Source: Phytophthora colocasiae (Eukaryota; Oomycota; Peronosporomycetes; Peronosporales; Peronosporaceae). Taken from it: a stretch of DNA of 64,000 nucleotides. Under the pieces are notes generated by a model, which was not told the DNA's origin, made no database searches, and saw only the letters and a program-made list of their open reading frames with translations. The number at the start of each line of letters is the position of its first letter. Within the stretch, counting starts at the first letter, position 1. The position numbers and the translations under genes were made by a program. Location of the stretch: contig JAGKQI010000052.1 in assembly GCA_018806915.1 (NCBI GenBank), forward strand, positions 62,001-126,000, written 5' to 3'. Below are positions 11,375-23,149 of the stretch, in pieces.

Positions 11375-12639
11375 AGTGAGCAATCCATGTCGTGTCAGTG
11401 CATGTTGCAGTGAGGGGGCTTCCATTTCAGCTCTTTCCAATCCGTAATTGATGCACTGTTGATCTAAAAGGAAAGTAACTGCGCTCGCATGTAGCAAATG
11501 AAAAGCCGTAGAATGAATTGGTCTTGCTTGGACAACTCCATGTAATAGTTTTTCAAGTACTCAAGCTTTTTACGAAGCCTTCCAAGGTTCTTACGCCTAA
11601 TTTTCAGGCATCAATGACTATTAGTACTGTTCATCAGAAGAAATTTCAAGACTGAAACAAGTAGTCACGCGCGATGTTCATTGGCTCGAGTGGCACTTTT
11701 CCAGTGTGCATATTTGACATTCCTTGCTGGCCTCTGCTACTTTGTACTTGTGCATGTAGCATAACCTACTGTGACAGCACTTTAGCAGGAAGGTGTAAGA
11801 CTAAAGAAGAGCAATCCTCAGTTGTCATTGAAGCTTCGTGCGGCAGCTTGACTCAAGCCTTGAGGTCTAACCTCTGCAGGAGTCTTAAACGTCATTCCGT
11901 CAAACCCAAAATGGATACATCGTTTTGTGCCGGACTTACAGCCAATTAAAATCAATCAATCAAATTAAAATCAATTATAGCCAATTAAAATCAATTGACC
12001 AACACGCGCAGCTATTCGCTGACAGATCGCGTCACCCGACGACGTGGCGCACCACCGGGCTTTGCAAGGCTGTTTTATGCAAGCATCCCACTCTCTGACC
12101 ACGGCTTCAAAAATCAGCGATGTACAACTCTCTCGGTTGCTCGTTCAGGGCAACTTGCAGTTGAAGCGTCCTTTACTCAGATCAAGTAAACTATATCCAT
12201 ACTCAAATCAAATGCAACCTGGAGCGATGGGCGTGTCGTCTCGGTCAACTGAAAATGGAGACGAACGCGCGCATCCTTCAGCCGAGACGATTAATGTGGA
12301 CGTTTGCGTCTCCGTTACATATTATAGAGGACATCTCCAAGGGTTCCGCTAACATTTGACTATCTTCGCGTCTCGACAGACGTCAATCAATCAAGCCATA
12401 CGTCTGTCTGCTGGTGTTGAAGTGAATACGTGGCGCTTCTGCATCATTTGATCTTGTTGTGTCAATGCCATAGCAAATATCATATTTACAACATTAAACT
12501 TGCAGACGCCTCGTTCTCTCTCCATCTGCTCTTCACCTACTTCAGCAACTAAAATACTTTCCACTCAAAGCAACTCCATCGAGAGTCCTCGAGCTTATAA
12601 CACACACCACCATCTTTCATCTTCAACTCGAAGCGCCAC
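11375..12639. other. Intergenic stretch, no supported gene
   Basis: No convincing gene was found. At 11938-11998 is a short A/T-rich array of CAATTAAAAT-type words. The remainder is mixed sequence with short frames that show no recognisable motif. The 3' part (12360-12639) would hold the 3' UTR and terminator of the C2H2 gene on the minus strand. Confidence 0.5.
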
Positions 12640-14094
12640 TTACGAGTCTTTCATAAGCTCCAACACAGCACTCAATTCCTCGCCCGTGAACTCAGCTGGA
12701 GCGGGGTTACTGCCGTACCCTGGTTGTGATTGTGGCTGGTGGGGCGGGGATTGTTGTACATCGTGCGGCGACGAGCTCTCGTACTGACGTTCCATGTCTT
12801 CTTGCCGCATTGACTGCGTGTACTGCTCCGATGTGGACATGAACGTTGTCGTCGACATTGTAGGCTGATAAGAGCTCACGAGCACATTGGACTCGCCGTT
12901 ACGCAGGTACGACGAGTAGGGTACTTGTGCCGACGCGTACGAGCCCACCGACGTGTAGCTCGGGCTGCTGGATGTCACCATCTCAACTGTACTAGCCGGT
13001 GCCGGCGAGTCGTAGTAGCGGTGCGATGCCGTCGAAGGCAAGTGGGTTAGCGGGTGAAACGATGAGCCCAAAAGACCACCGCTAGACATGCCCACAGTCT
13101 CGGAAGGAAAAGCTCGTGTCGGGAACGGAAGTCTTGGGGCAGGCGGCTGTAAACGTTCGGCAAGCACAGGTCCCGCCGACAACCGACGGTAGTCGTTCTC
13201 TTCCCGCTGCTGATGGGGCTCCTTCTGCATCATCATTAGATTTGACGGCGCGCCGTACATGCGGCTACGGTCGTGGTGGTAAAAGTCGTCGTTCATGACG
13301 GCAGGCTGCATTTGCTGTGGGAACTCGACATGTCGAGGCTCCGTCTCGGGGTGCATCCCTCCCATCGGTGAGGGCATGACACGCGTCGACTTGAGGCTCT
13401 TGGGGCTCTTTTGGTCGGCAACATTGCCATTACTGGCGTTCACGTTCTCGTCCGCGGCAGTTTGAAAGCCATCCGCGACACTGTTGTGCAGCCTTTGATG
13501 CTGTACGTACTCCTTGTAGTTGTCACAGGCCCAGGAGCAGGCCTGCTCCGTACACCGAAAGAGGTTTTGTCCGTCCGGAAAATGAATACGCATGTGGCGC
13601 TTGAGCTTGGTACTGGTGTTGAAGCGTTTGCCGCACGTCTCAAAGCAGCACGGGTACGGGCGTTCTCCACTGTGGATCCGTTTGTGACGACTAAGATTTC
13701 CTGACGTGTTGAACCGTTGCGTGCACCCTTGGTAGTCGCAAGCGTACGGCTTCGTACCTGTGTGGATGCGCATGTGACGTCGCAGTGCGAATGAACGTGG
13801 GAACTGCTTGCCACAATGCACCTCTGGACACACGAACACATCTCGCTTGGGCTGCTTGGGGCTCTTGCCCGATACAGTGGACGTGAACTGCTCGGCCGGT
13901 GGCGCCATTGACACATTGGGCTTGACGTCTGTTGACCAGGGTTGATGGAAGGCCGTTGCTGCGTTTGACGAGGCAGGAGGATGGACGGAGGGCGCATCCT
14001 CTTCATCAATGCGGCGGTATGTGGCGGGGAAGGACGTTTTAGGGGCGTACACTACGCCGCTCAGTGCGGACGACGGCGTCATGTGCATTCGCAT
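12640..14094 (-). CDS. C2H2 zinc-finger transcription factor, four fingers
   Basis: A probable nuclear DNA-binding regulator. The open frame reaches 14232 (530 codons) but has no ATG before 14094, so I begin there; a short upstream exon is the alternative, because CAG and TAG acceptor-like sites lie just upstream. Numbering from 14232, four consecutive fingers occupy about 133-157, 163-187, 193-217 and 225-249. Each has C-x4-C and H-x3-H, and the first three have typical TGxKPY / SGERPY linkers (RIHTGTKPYAC, RIHSGERPYPC). The fourth is more divergent (CTEQACSWAC). The flanks are long, low in structure and rich in Ser, Pro, Gln and Met, as in activation domains. The frame is intact and codon use is regular, so this looks like a live host gene. 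Its target is unknown. Confidence 0.85.
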   Translation of the reverse strand: MRMHMTPSSALSGVVYAPKTSFPATYRRIDEEDAPSVHPPASSNAATAFHQPWSTDVKPNVSMAPPAEQFTSTVSGKSPKQPKRDVFVCPEVHCGKQFPRSFALRRHMRIHTGTKPYACDYQGCTQRFNTSGNLSRHKRIHSGERPYPCCFETCGKRFNTSTKLKRHMRIHFPDGQNLFRCTEQACSWACDNYKEYVQHQRLHNSVADGFQTAADENVNASNGNVADQKSPKSLKSTRVMPSPMGGMHPETEPRHVEFPQQMQPAVMNDDFYHHDRSRMYGAPSNLMMMQKEPHQQREENDYRRLSAGPVLAERLQPPAPRLPFPTRAFPSETVGMSSGGLLGSSFHPLTHLPSTASHRYYDSPAPASTVEMVTSSSPSYTSVGSYASAQVPYSSYLRNGESNVLVSSYQPTMSTTTFMSTSEQYTQSMRQEDMERQYESSSPHDVQQSPPHQPQSQPGYGSNPAPAEFTGEELSAVLELMKDS

Positions 14095-14239
14095 GTAAGG
14101 CGCGAGGACACTCGTGCTTGCTGGTTGAGGGTGTTGAAGTGCAAGAGCCTGCGCGGAAGGGGGCAAGTCGAGAAGTGAAGAGAGACCTTGGACACCCGTA
14201 GCCGACTCACTCTCACCCCCCTCATTCCGCAACAGCTCT

Positions 14240-15960
14240 GCGCCCTGTCGCTCCTGGAGCTACACCACTGTAATAATGAATTGTCAACTGGATTATATAT
14301 ATTGATGAGGATATTAAAACTGAAAGTTGTAGTTGTTATAGCAATTAAGAAGAATGTTTTTGCCATTACGATAAAGTTTTGAGGTGCTGGAGGTCAAGCC
14401 ATGACTGTAATTGCATAGTCAGGCGTCTGGCATTTAACTGGCTGTTCTTTGCGTTATCGGCCGCCCATGCACCCGCAGCCCAATTTCGCGGAGCCTTTTG
14501 CACACGAACATGCCCATTTTCAGCATTGCTTGCTTGCAAGTTGTCACGGCCCTTGGCTTGGTCACTAGCCGCGTTGTTTGTGCCAAAATAGCAGCGTAAT
14601 TGCATGCAGCTCATTAAAAATAGCTTAGCTTCCAATGTACGCGTCCAACTTCCTTGAAATGGGGACATTCTGCTGGTGCACAATGACAATTTCAGTGCAG
14701 TTTACGTTCCCAGCCCTCAGCTGGCTAGTACCGAGTTGCAGCAGAGCTCACAGAGCCAGAGGAGTCTTGAGGACATGCCAGAGGGAGTTGCCCGCATTTG
14801 AGCTTTGCTGTGACCAGCAAGCTCAATCATGAGACCCAATTGACGAGTTACACTCTATTCACCCGGCTCTGCACAAAAGAATCGATGTCCACAAATCACA
14901 TGGCTACCTATCCTGGTGAAATTCCTGATGATGTGACAAGGTTTCAGCTTGAAACTCTTCGACTTGGCTTGCTCAATTCAATTGAGTCTGTTGAGATCCC
15001 TTCTCAACTGCTTGCTTCATGCTGAGACTGATCGTAAAGCTCCCGTACTTGAGACTCTTAAATGTTTAAGTTTAACACTATCTGCATGCACACTTCACCT
15101 CCTCTAGCCTACACCAAGTTATCCAGCTCACAACTGCCACGCGTCAACACATTGGCCAAGATAGCTGCTCCAGCTGCTGCACGGCAAGCCTTACTTACAC
15201 TTTGCCATCCTTTTGCGCAACCAGAAGCGGTCAAGATGCGGACGCATTGCACGGCCATGTCGTTCTACACCGATCGACAGAATGCATGAACCACTTTCCC
15301 GCAGGTGCAAAGTCTGTCCTGCGTGTGTAGACTGGTTATGTGAGAACGAATTAATAACGATTTTGGTAAAAGATAGAGAGCACCTGTATTTGCACTAAAA
15401 ATTGGTTTTAAGTGCCTTGTTAAATGCACTAGTGACGGCCTGTGGTGGCAACCTCCTCTGCCTCCTGCAATACTGTCGCGGGTGGTGGGGTCTGCGAGGA
15501 CTCCTCGTCCGCTGCCGAGTGGCTGGTGGAGACCTCCGTTTTATCGAGTGGCTAGTGGAGTTTTATTTTAGCGATTGAACGCTGCGACGGGTGATTTGAT
15601 TGGTTGATAACAATATGTGTACACAATTCTATATCACAGGCGCCCTTTTTATATGGACCATGCATTCTGTCGATCGGTGTAGTCCGCCGCTGGGTGCCCA
15701 AATTGGTCCAGGCCCAAGGCTATCCCTGCAAAGCACACTGGATGGCAACTTCACCGGAACGCTCCAGACCTGAGCAGTGGCAAAAACCACACGAGATCTT
15801 GCATCACGCTCACACACCGACGATATCGAGGGGAAGTTGGCAGTTGGAGACGAAACGCAGCCATGTCGAAGTTCATTATCAGGGAGGATGGGGGCGTATC
15901 GCATGTGTAGGTGTTAAACCAAGCGACGCCACCACCAGAACATCCGCGTGACACCGGCAA
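14240..15960. other. Intergenic stretch, no supported gene
   Basis: Only short frames (up to about 115 codons) occur, on both strands, with no motif, signal peptide or repeat I can support. Its right part would be the 3' UTR of the LRR gene ending at 15968. The left part would hold the promoter and any 5' exon of the C2H2 gene. Confidence 0.5.
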
Positions 15961-15967
15961 CACGAAA

Positions 15968-16494
15968 TTATTTACAGCCCAGCCATGCCTCAATCTCTGG
16001 ATCGCACACGTCACCCACACCTTCCGCTATCTGTCGTCTTCGCATATCGATCAGGAAGTGAACTGGCGTGCACATAATATCCATGAATCGCACGTTGTAG
16101 CACATGGCTTCAGTTTCGTTAGACTTGTTGCATTGTCGATACATTGTGCCCTTGCAAACCGCCATCTTCTCTTCTGTTGGTATATGATCTGTAGATCGGA
16201 GAATGGGTCCACAAATACTAAATGAAAACTTCGATACAATAGCCAGAGTGGTTTCTGTGGCTTGTTTCTCGACAGGCAAGCAAGTCGCAGCTGGTGTCCC
16301 CCAGGCTGTGTGAACACCACACTTGTCGTCACTTAAATCGCATTTGTGGAGAAAACCATTGCAGCACCAAGCACCACGGTCATTTGTACCAAATGATTGA
16401 AGATTCTTCAAGGACCCGAGTTCTGGGAGGGTGTTGATCGATGGTAGAGCAACTAGAACTAACCGTTCGAGATTGTGGAGATTGTCGAAAGCAG
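15968..16494 (-). pseudogene. LRR membrane protein, 3' segment (C-terminal exon)
   Basis: This is the C-terminal part of the interrupted host gene. It starts in the middle of a leucine-rich repeat (FDNLHNLERLVLVALPSINT, then LPELGSLKNLQSF). A cysteine-rich module without membrane segments follows (AWCCNGFLHKCDLSDDKC, CKGTMYRQC, and the final GDVCDPEIEAWLGCK). The stop is TAA at 15968-15970. The upstream edge is the Gypsy target copy AGCAG (16490-16494). Joining this edge to 27652 with one target copy keeps the LRR frame, so the segment belongs to the same exon as 27652-27840. As it stands it is cut off from its promoter and start codon. The C-terminal wording resembles a large Phytophthora LRR family, from memory only. 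Confidence 0.85.
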
Positions 16495-16706
16495 TGTTCG
16501 TTCGTCGCCTTCGTAGTAAATGTAGAAGTGAGTTCATTCATCGTTAGCTAGAGCTAACTACAATATGCATTGTCTTCACGATCAGTCGTCCGTTGCATCA
16601 CCGCTGCGTTCGAGGTTTCAAAACGACTTGATGAGAAGTCTCTGAGTACAGCAGTTGCTGGGCAGAATCCCAACAACGTGCTGTACTTGTAGCAACCGCT
16701 ACAACA
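16495..16706 (-). repeat. Gypsy tandem LTR 1 (terminal 3' LTR)
   Basis: This LTR starts TGTTGTAG in element orientation and ends CGAACA. A purine tract GGAGAGGGAAG (16707-16717) sits directly before it. It carries the ATG that in the other LTRs opens gag; here that ATG reads into the interrupted LRR exon. Confidence 0.93.
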
Positions 16707-16785
16707 CTTCCCTCTCCATGCTCGAGAAACTTCTCGTTTTGCACTAACCTACCGGTGAATCAGTGCCGGGGAAGTTGAAAAAGCT

Positions 16786-17676
16786 TTACGTGATATTGAG
16801 AGCCTTTCGTAGCTCTCGAACGGCTGACTGGTTGCCGTGTTCCTTCAGGAATGCCTTCACAGCAACAGGTACATCTTGCAGTAAGAGATCAGCTGGTTCC
16901 CATGAATTCTCCAGCTCACTTAACCCGCGCCATTGCACTTCGATCTCATGACGCTTTAGATCCGGGCAGTACCGAGCCTTTAGTAGTTTGTCCACCACAT
17001 GTCCTTCGCTGTTATGAGCTACATGCAGCAACAATTCCTCGCTGACGTTCAATGAGGAATCTGCGTAGAACTTAAGACGACTAGCATGAGCCTCGCGACG
17101 TTGGCCTGTCACCAAGTTCTCGATCTCGAAAATCCAATTCGAGATCGTCCCAGTTACCCGGGCAGGGCCGCACCACTTCACCTGTAACTTACTTCTCGTA
17201 TGCTGCCAAACATCCGCGTAGAGAACGAAATCTCCAATATCAAATTGAGCCATTGAAACGCCTTTCTTTTTGTTGCGGGTTTGCCGTCCTGAAGCTCGTA
17301 CCGTTTTGTTCACTGTAGAAATACGTTTGTGCATGGCTTCTAGTGCTTGTTTCAAACGCTCAACATGTTTTCGCTGACCCGCCTGAATTTTCTCTAGCGT
17401 GGTAGACTCTACCGGTCCTGGAATCGAAATGGTATCTCCTGGACTCATCGCCGTGATTCCCGTCATCGCTGTGACCGGCGCAACTCCTCCTAGCGATGGT
17501 GATGCCGTCTGATTCAACACTAACTGAACAACCTTCACGATACGTGGCCATTCCTGAGGCTGTAACCTCCATTCGGACAGAAGCGCTCGACAGCAACGTA
17601 ATGTCTCCCGCATCACCACTTCAACCGTACCGTTTGCCCATGGGCATCGTGCCGTGGTGAAGTGATGGTGCGCGCC
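16786..17676 (-). pseudogene. Gypsy integrase C-terminus with chromodomain, left-hand copy
   Basis: This segment is in frame with the upstream pol ORF and separated from it by one TAA. It begins GAHHHFTTARCPWANGTVE, which contains the third integrase catalytic residue (E in NGTVEV). A GPY/F-like segment (VKWCGPARVTGTI) follows. A C-terminal chromodomain occupies about the last 65 residues (EGHVVDKLLKARYCP, VQWRGLSELENSWEP). Chromodomains guide chromovirus integration to particular chromatin marks. The stop lies 79 bases from LTR 1. Confidence 0.85.
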
Positions 17677-20325
17677 TTAGGCATGCTGAAGAGCTTCAAT
17701 GACCTTGTTCTTAAAGTGTGTACCCTGGTCGCTAACCCAGGAGCGACAGACACCAAATGCAGCGAACCACTCCAGCAGACAATTGTACGTCGTTTCTGCA
17801 TCCGCCGCCACACAGGAGAACAGCCACACAAACTTCGATGCATCGTCCTTAATCACCAGCACATACGTCTCACCTGTGAGACTTTTCCCCATGAACAAGT
17901 AATCCCAGTGGATTAATTCGTTCGGTTGTTCGGCGTGCATTGCTTCTCCCAATAGCCGCGGTTGTGGGGGTCCACCTTGCGTACTGGCACAATGGAGGCA
18001 TCTCCCCACGAAAAACTCAATATCCTTCTCCATATCCGTCCAGACAAACTCTGCTCCAATCTTCTTAGCTAGTGTAGTAGATACTCCGCGATGTCCAGAG
18101 ATGCCAAAATGCCCCACTACACATACTCGCATCTGTAATTCCACAGCTTCATCGGGGATCCAGATTCTCCCTTCTGTATCTTTCCACAACTCACTGCCAA
18201 TCGATCGAGCCATACCACTTGGTGGGTCGGAGGCGTCCTGAGCGGCAACGATCTCCATAGTTGTCGGCCAGACAAAAGTACCATCGAGTTGTGGCGACAG
18301 TGGCAGATTCACTTGTCGTATAGCGCACACCGTCTTAAAAGATGAGCCCCACCTTGACAGTAGGTCAGCCCACACGTTTTCCTCGCCCGAGATGTCGTGG
18401 ATGTCGTACTTGTACGCCATCAACAGCATAGCCCAGCGATGCAGTTTGTCAGCTGTATACCTCGGCACAGCTTTCGAAACACTGTGAGGATCGAAAATGT
18501 ACCGCAAGTTGCGGTGATCTGTATACAAAGCGAAACCATCGTGCCTGTGCAACAAGTAATCGGCCCGACGACACGTCTCAACAATAGCATACGCCTCCTT
18601 TTCCACAATTGCCCACCGCTTTGCTGAGCCCGAGAAAGTTCCACTCAACATGAGTAATGGCTCGTGATCCTGCTCGCTGAGTGGCCTATCTGCAGTATCT
18701 GGTGAAATCTGGGTAATAACTGCACCCCAATGGTGGTCACTAGCATCCGTATACACGGACAGACGCTTTGCCGGATCTGGATGAGCTAGTTGTAGCGTAT
18801 TCTTCAATGCTTCCTTGCATTGCTCCAAACATTCCAGCTCTGTGTCTCCCCATCCAGCATCGGCGAGCAGCACCTTCCTAACTTGGTTCTTCTTTCGGCT
18901 TCCAGCCTGCTCGTACACCTTTTCCATAAATTTTGTGAGAGGACCCACCAGCTTATTGAAAGCTGGTATAAAAGTACGCATCCAGTTCAGCGCACAGACA
19001 AATTGCTGTAATTCTTGACCAGTAGTAGGAGGTGGAAGGTTTGCCAGTGCCGTCACTCTCGCTGGATCATGGCGAACACCATCACCTGACACAATACGGC
19101 CACACCAAAGTGCCTCGCGCATGTAAAAGGAACACTTCTTAGGGTTTAACTTGAGCCCCTTCTCCTTGCAAATGGTCAACACCCGTTTCAGCAAACGCAA
19201 CAACCCTTCATCGGTGTCGTTGTAGCCGAGGAGGTCATCAATCCAAATGAGCAGTCCTTTGTTGAATACTTCGGAAAACATCTCTTGTACTGTTGATTGC
19301 ACGTAAGCTACACTGTTGGTGCCTCCCATAAGCACCCTAGTCGGCGTGATCACCCCCTCCTCTGTTAGAATGGAGTAAATCTCTTGACACCAAATGGCCA
19401 TGGCGAACTGCCAAAAGCCTTTGAAAAAGTCCAACGAAAAATATTTGGATGATCCTCGGAGTCTATCAAACACGACCTCCAAAATAGGCATAGGCCAGAC
19501 AAACTGCTCAACGCACCCGTTCGGACCTCGTACATCCACTGTCATCCTGTGTGCGTTAACTTCCGGCTTGTTCACCACGTGTGGAGCCGAGCACCACCGA
19601 CTCTTTGGGTTGCGATAGCAAAGTCCAGCGGCAATGAGTGCATCGATGTGTGTCTTGAGAAATTCACGATGCGCTTGAGAGTATCTCCGAGCTCTACACC
19701 GTACTGGTACAGCACCAGGTTTGAGGGTTACTTCCATAGGAGGCATATCCACCGGTGGATCTCGACCAATAAACAAACGAAACACGTCAATAAGCTGCAT
19801 CAAGATGCTCCGTAGTTCCTCCACAAATTCAGGTGTTGCTCCTAGACAACGTGCTTCTTCGACTTTCTCGAGCAAAATACCTCTAATCTGCTCACGCTCA
19901 GTATCCATGTCTTCAGTGAAAATAGGAAAACAAGCCTGGTCTTCATTCTCCAATAAAGCATGTTCTTCTTCGGATGGCTCCATGTTCTCCACGTCACCAG
20001 AGTATGCTAAAACACTAGCTAAGCCGCTCGAAATATCATCATCCACGTCGCTCATATCCCACACTGGTTGTATCTGCTGAGCCGCAGCTAGAAGTTTATC
20101 CGAGCTATACCCCAGTTTCACCATGATCAATCGAGATAGCAATAAATCCCCAACACCTGGAGGAAGACGTTGTTCTGTCACCCAACAGACTACATTTTTC
20201 AACACGAGTGGACCTCCCGGTGTTGTAAACCGCAGATCCAACTTGATCTTACTCTTTACAGCCACCGGTTTTTCTCCAATACCAGTCACCCCGACTTTTC
20301 CGGTAGTTTTTGCTGGGCAATCCAT
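17677..20325 (-). pseudogene. Gypsy pol (RT, RNase H, integrase part), left-hand copy
   Basis: The frame has 882 open codons. RT lies at about residues 190-400 (SRWCSAPHVVNKPE, FSLDFFKGFWQ) with the active site LLIWIDDLLGY, that is W-I-D-D in place of the common Y-x-D-D. RNase H follows (VYTDASDHHWGA, LYTDHRNLRYIF). Integrase has the zinc motif (GHFGISGHRG ... CLHC), the first catalytic D in HWDYLFMG and the second in SDQGTHFKN. The frame ends at TAA 17677-17679 in the middle of integrase, and the integrase continues in the same frame at 17676. The pol start is set by a homopolymer (five T at 20307-20311) where the frame changes from gag-protease. Confidence 0.88.
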
Positions 20326-22012
20326 TTTCCACTCATTTTCAGCTTCTTCAGCAACTTTGTTGTTACTACAGAGACCTCCGCTGCACTGTCAGGTGTAATC
20401 GACGTCTTAATCGTATCCATTACGACACACGGTATCGCCGGCGAAGGTACAGTATCTCCCTTGTTCGTTTCTGCAGTTGTTGCTAATACGGGCTTCAATA
20501 CTTTCCTGCCAGTGCTTTTTTCATAAAGCTCTTTCGCTTCAGCAGGTCCCGCGATATCCGGACATTGAAACACTCCATGGGTTCGATCTCCACATTTGAA
20601 ACAAGTACGGTCACTCCTTGTATTCTTTCCTTCAGTCTCCACTTTGTCTTTGCGTTGTGGCACCAATTTTCCTGACGGCTGTCCATTGGTACTGCGCGGT
20701 TTTCCGCCAGTTTGTTGTGAACCCTGTTTTGCTGGTGTTTCCCTGAAATTGCTTGATCTCGGTCTGCTTTCGACCCGGTTTTTCCTTGCTGCCCATTCCA
20801 AATGTGCGCTTCAAACCTCATAAAATCCTCCAGCTCCGCACGAACCCATTTCAAGAACGATTGAATATTAGACTTGGTCCCTTTATGGATTTGCCGTTCG
20901 AGCTGGTCTCTTACCGCAGCCTTGAATGCAGGAGGTCTCAACGCGTCCACCAGGTAGCCTATCACCTTCTTAGATTCGATGTGCACCACGTCCTCCATAT
21001 TCAATTTGTCCACGATCTCGTAGAAGTCCGCCATCAGGCGCGACAGACGTGACTCAGCGTCTTGCAGATCCACATCCATACAGAGTTTCTTCACTTCTCG
21101 ATCAAGTGTTTTATAAGCTGTATTGTCTGGCATCCGCGCGGATAGGAAGTAGTCTCGCCACTCAGCTTCTGTGACATCCTTCTCTTGCTTGAAAAGCTCG
21201 AATTCACAAATCCGAACTAAAGTGCCTTGTTCGATACAAGAACTTAACGGCATCACAAAAACTTTTGCTTGTGTCCCTTGATTAAGCGCCTTGATGCGCC
21301 TGGAGTAGATGGCATAACTATCCATGAAGTCACGTTTCTCCTTCTTTGAGCTACCGCGATATATAGGAGGAACGGGCAAGTTTGTTCCCGCTGCCACAGT
21401 GACAGCTGGTGTTCCCGGTGGTCGTTGGTCCCCCGTCGGCTCAACACCTTGAGCGAAGGCACCCCATCGGGCCTGCAAGTGAGGTTGCACTGCCTCTGCC
21501 AGGCTCTCAAGGCGCTGGCCCTGCAGTCCGACTGCTTCCTGCGCAGCTCGCAGCAATCGGTATTGTTCCTCTATATACTTGCGATGTTCTTCCATTTGCC
21601 GCTGCATCTCCAGCTGTTGCTCTGACAATGCCGACTGTCGGTCATGCTGAGCCTGTAGATACTCTGACGTTTGAGCGGCCAGATGGTCCTGTTGGCGTTT
21701 TACCTGCCCAAGCTGCTCCGCGGTCCGCTGTTGAACTGCTGCTGAGTGCTGAGCCAGTGCTTCGACTTGGCGACTTGTGTCTCCACCTTGTACCAACGTT
21801 CTCGTAGTGGTTTCTTCCAATCGTATATCATGTGGTAACGGGGGGTACACCGGAGTTAACGGGGGGTACACAGCAATTGGCATCTCATGCCCTAAATGAG
21901 TCCCCGTAGCCTCCATCACCTCGTCGGCTTCTTCCATACTGGGTGCGACGTCCCAGCTAAAGAATTCTTTGTTCGTTCGTCGCCTTCGTAGTAAATGTAG
22001 AAGTGAGTTCAT
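20310..22012 (-). pseudogene. Gypsy gag-protease, left-hand copy
   Basis: The frame opens inside LTR 2 (MNSLLHLLRRRRTNKEFF) and runs 505 codons to 20495. After an acidic, Pro-rich start comes a long Gln-rich coiled coil (about residues 75-160), then a gag core (about 210-400, with KRDFMDSYAIYSRRIKAL). A one-base change in a T run near 20730 moves the CCHC knuckle CFKCGDRTHGVFQC and the protease segment TPDSAAEVSVV into the frame at 20286-20801. In the right-hand copy the same region is in one frame, so the break is a single indel or a sequencing slip. The protease has DSA where DSG/DTG is usual. Confidence 0.85.
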
Positions 22013-22181
22013 TCATCGTTAGCTAGAGCTAACTACAATATGCATTGTCTTCACGATCAGTCGTCCGTTGCATCACCGCTGCGTTCGAGGTTTCAAAACG
22101 ACTTGATGAGAAGTCTCTGAGTACAGCAGTTGCTGGGCAGAATCCCAACAACGTGCTGTACTTGTAGCAACCGCTACAACA
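21970..22181 (-). repeat. Gypsy tandem LTR 2 (shared middle LTR)
   Basis: A single LTR serves as the 3' LTR of the right-hand body and the 5' LTR of the left-hand body. The gag ATG of the left-hand body (22012-22010) lies inside it. No target duplication flanks it. Confidence 0.93.
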
Positions 22182-22260
22182 CTTCCCTCTCCATGCTCGA
22201 GAAACTTCTCGTTTTGCACTAACCTACCGGTGAATCAGTGCCGGGGAAGTTGAAAAAGCT

Positions 22261-23149
22261 TTACGTGATATTGAGAGCCTTTCGTAGCTCTCGAACGGCT
22301 GACTGGTTGCCGTGTTCCTTCAGGAATGCCTTCACAGCAACAGGTACATCTTGCAGTAAGAGATCAGCTGGTTCCCATGAATTCTCCAGCTCACTTAACC
22401 CGCGCCATTGCACTTCGATCTCATGACGCTTTAGATCCGGGCAGTACCGAGCCTTTAGTAGTTTGTCCACCACATGTCCTTCGCTGTTATGAGCTACATG
22501 CAGCAACAATTCCTCGCTGACGTTCAATGAGGAATCTGCGTAGAACTTAAGACGACTAGCATGAGCCTCGCGACGTTGGCCTGTCACCAAGTTCTCGATC
22601 TCGAAAATCCAATTCGAGATCGTCCCAGTTACCAGGCAGGGCCGCACCACTTCACCTGTAACTTACTTCTCGTATGCTGCCAAACATCCGCGTAGAGAAC
22701 GAAATCTCAATATCAAATTGAGCCATTGAAACGCCTTTCTTTTTGTTGCGGGTTTGCCGTCCTGAAGCTCGTACCGTTTTGTTCACTGTAGAAATACGTT
22801 TGTGCATGGCTTCTAGTGCTTGTTTCAAACGCTCAACATGTTTTCGCTGACCCGCCTGAATTTTCTCTAGCGTGGTAGACTCTACCGGTCCTGGAATCGA
22901 AATGGTATCTCCTGGACTCATCGCCGTGATTCCCGTCATCGCTGTGACCGGCGCAACTCCTCCTAGCGATGGTGATGCCGTCTGATTCAACACTAACTGA
23001 ACAACCTTCACGATACGTGGCCATTCCTGAGGCTGTAACCTCCATTCGGACAGAAGCGCTCGACAGCAACGTAATGTCTCCCGCATCACCACTTCAACCG
23101 TACCGTTTGCCCATGGGCATCGTGCCGTGGTGAAGTGATGGTGCGCGCC
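22261..23149 (-). pseudogene. Gypsy integrase C-terminus with chromodomain, right-hand copy
   Basis: Matches 16786-17676 but carries two further indels, near 22633 (ACCAGG against ACCCGGG) and near 22708 (TCTCAAT against TCTCCAAT). They split it into frames 22652-23092 and 22261-22650. The chromodomain part is intact. Confidence 0.8.
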
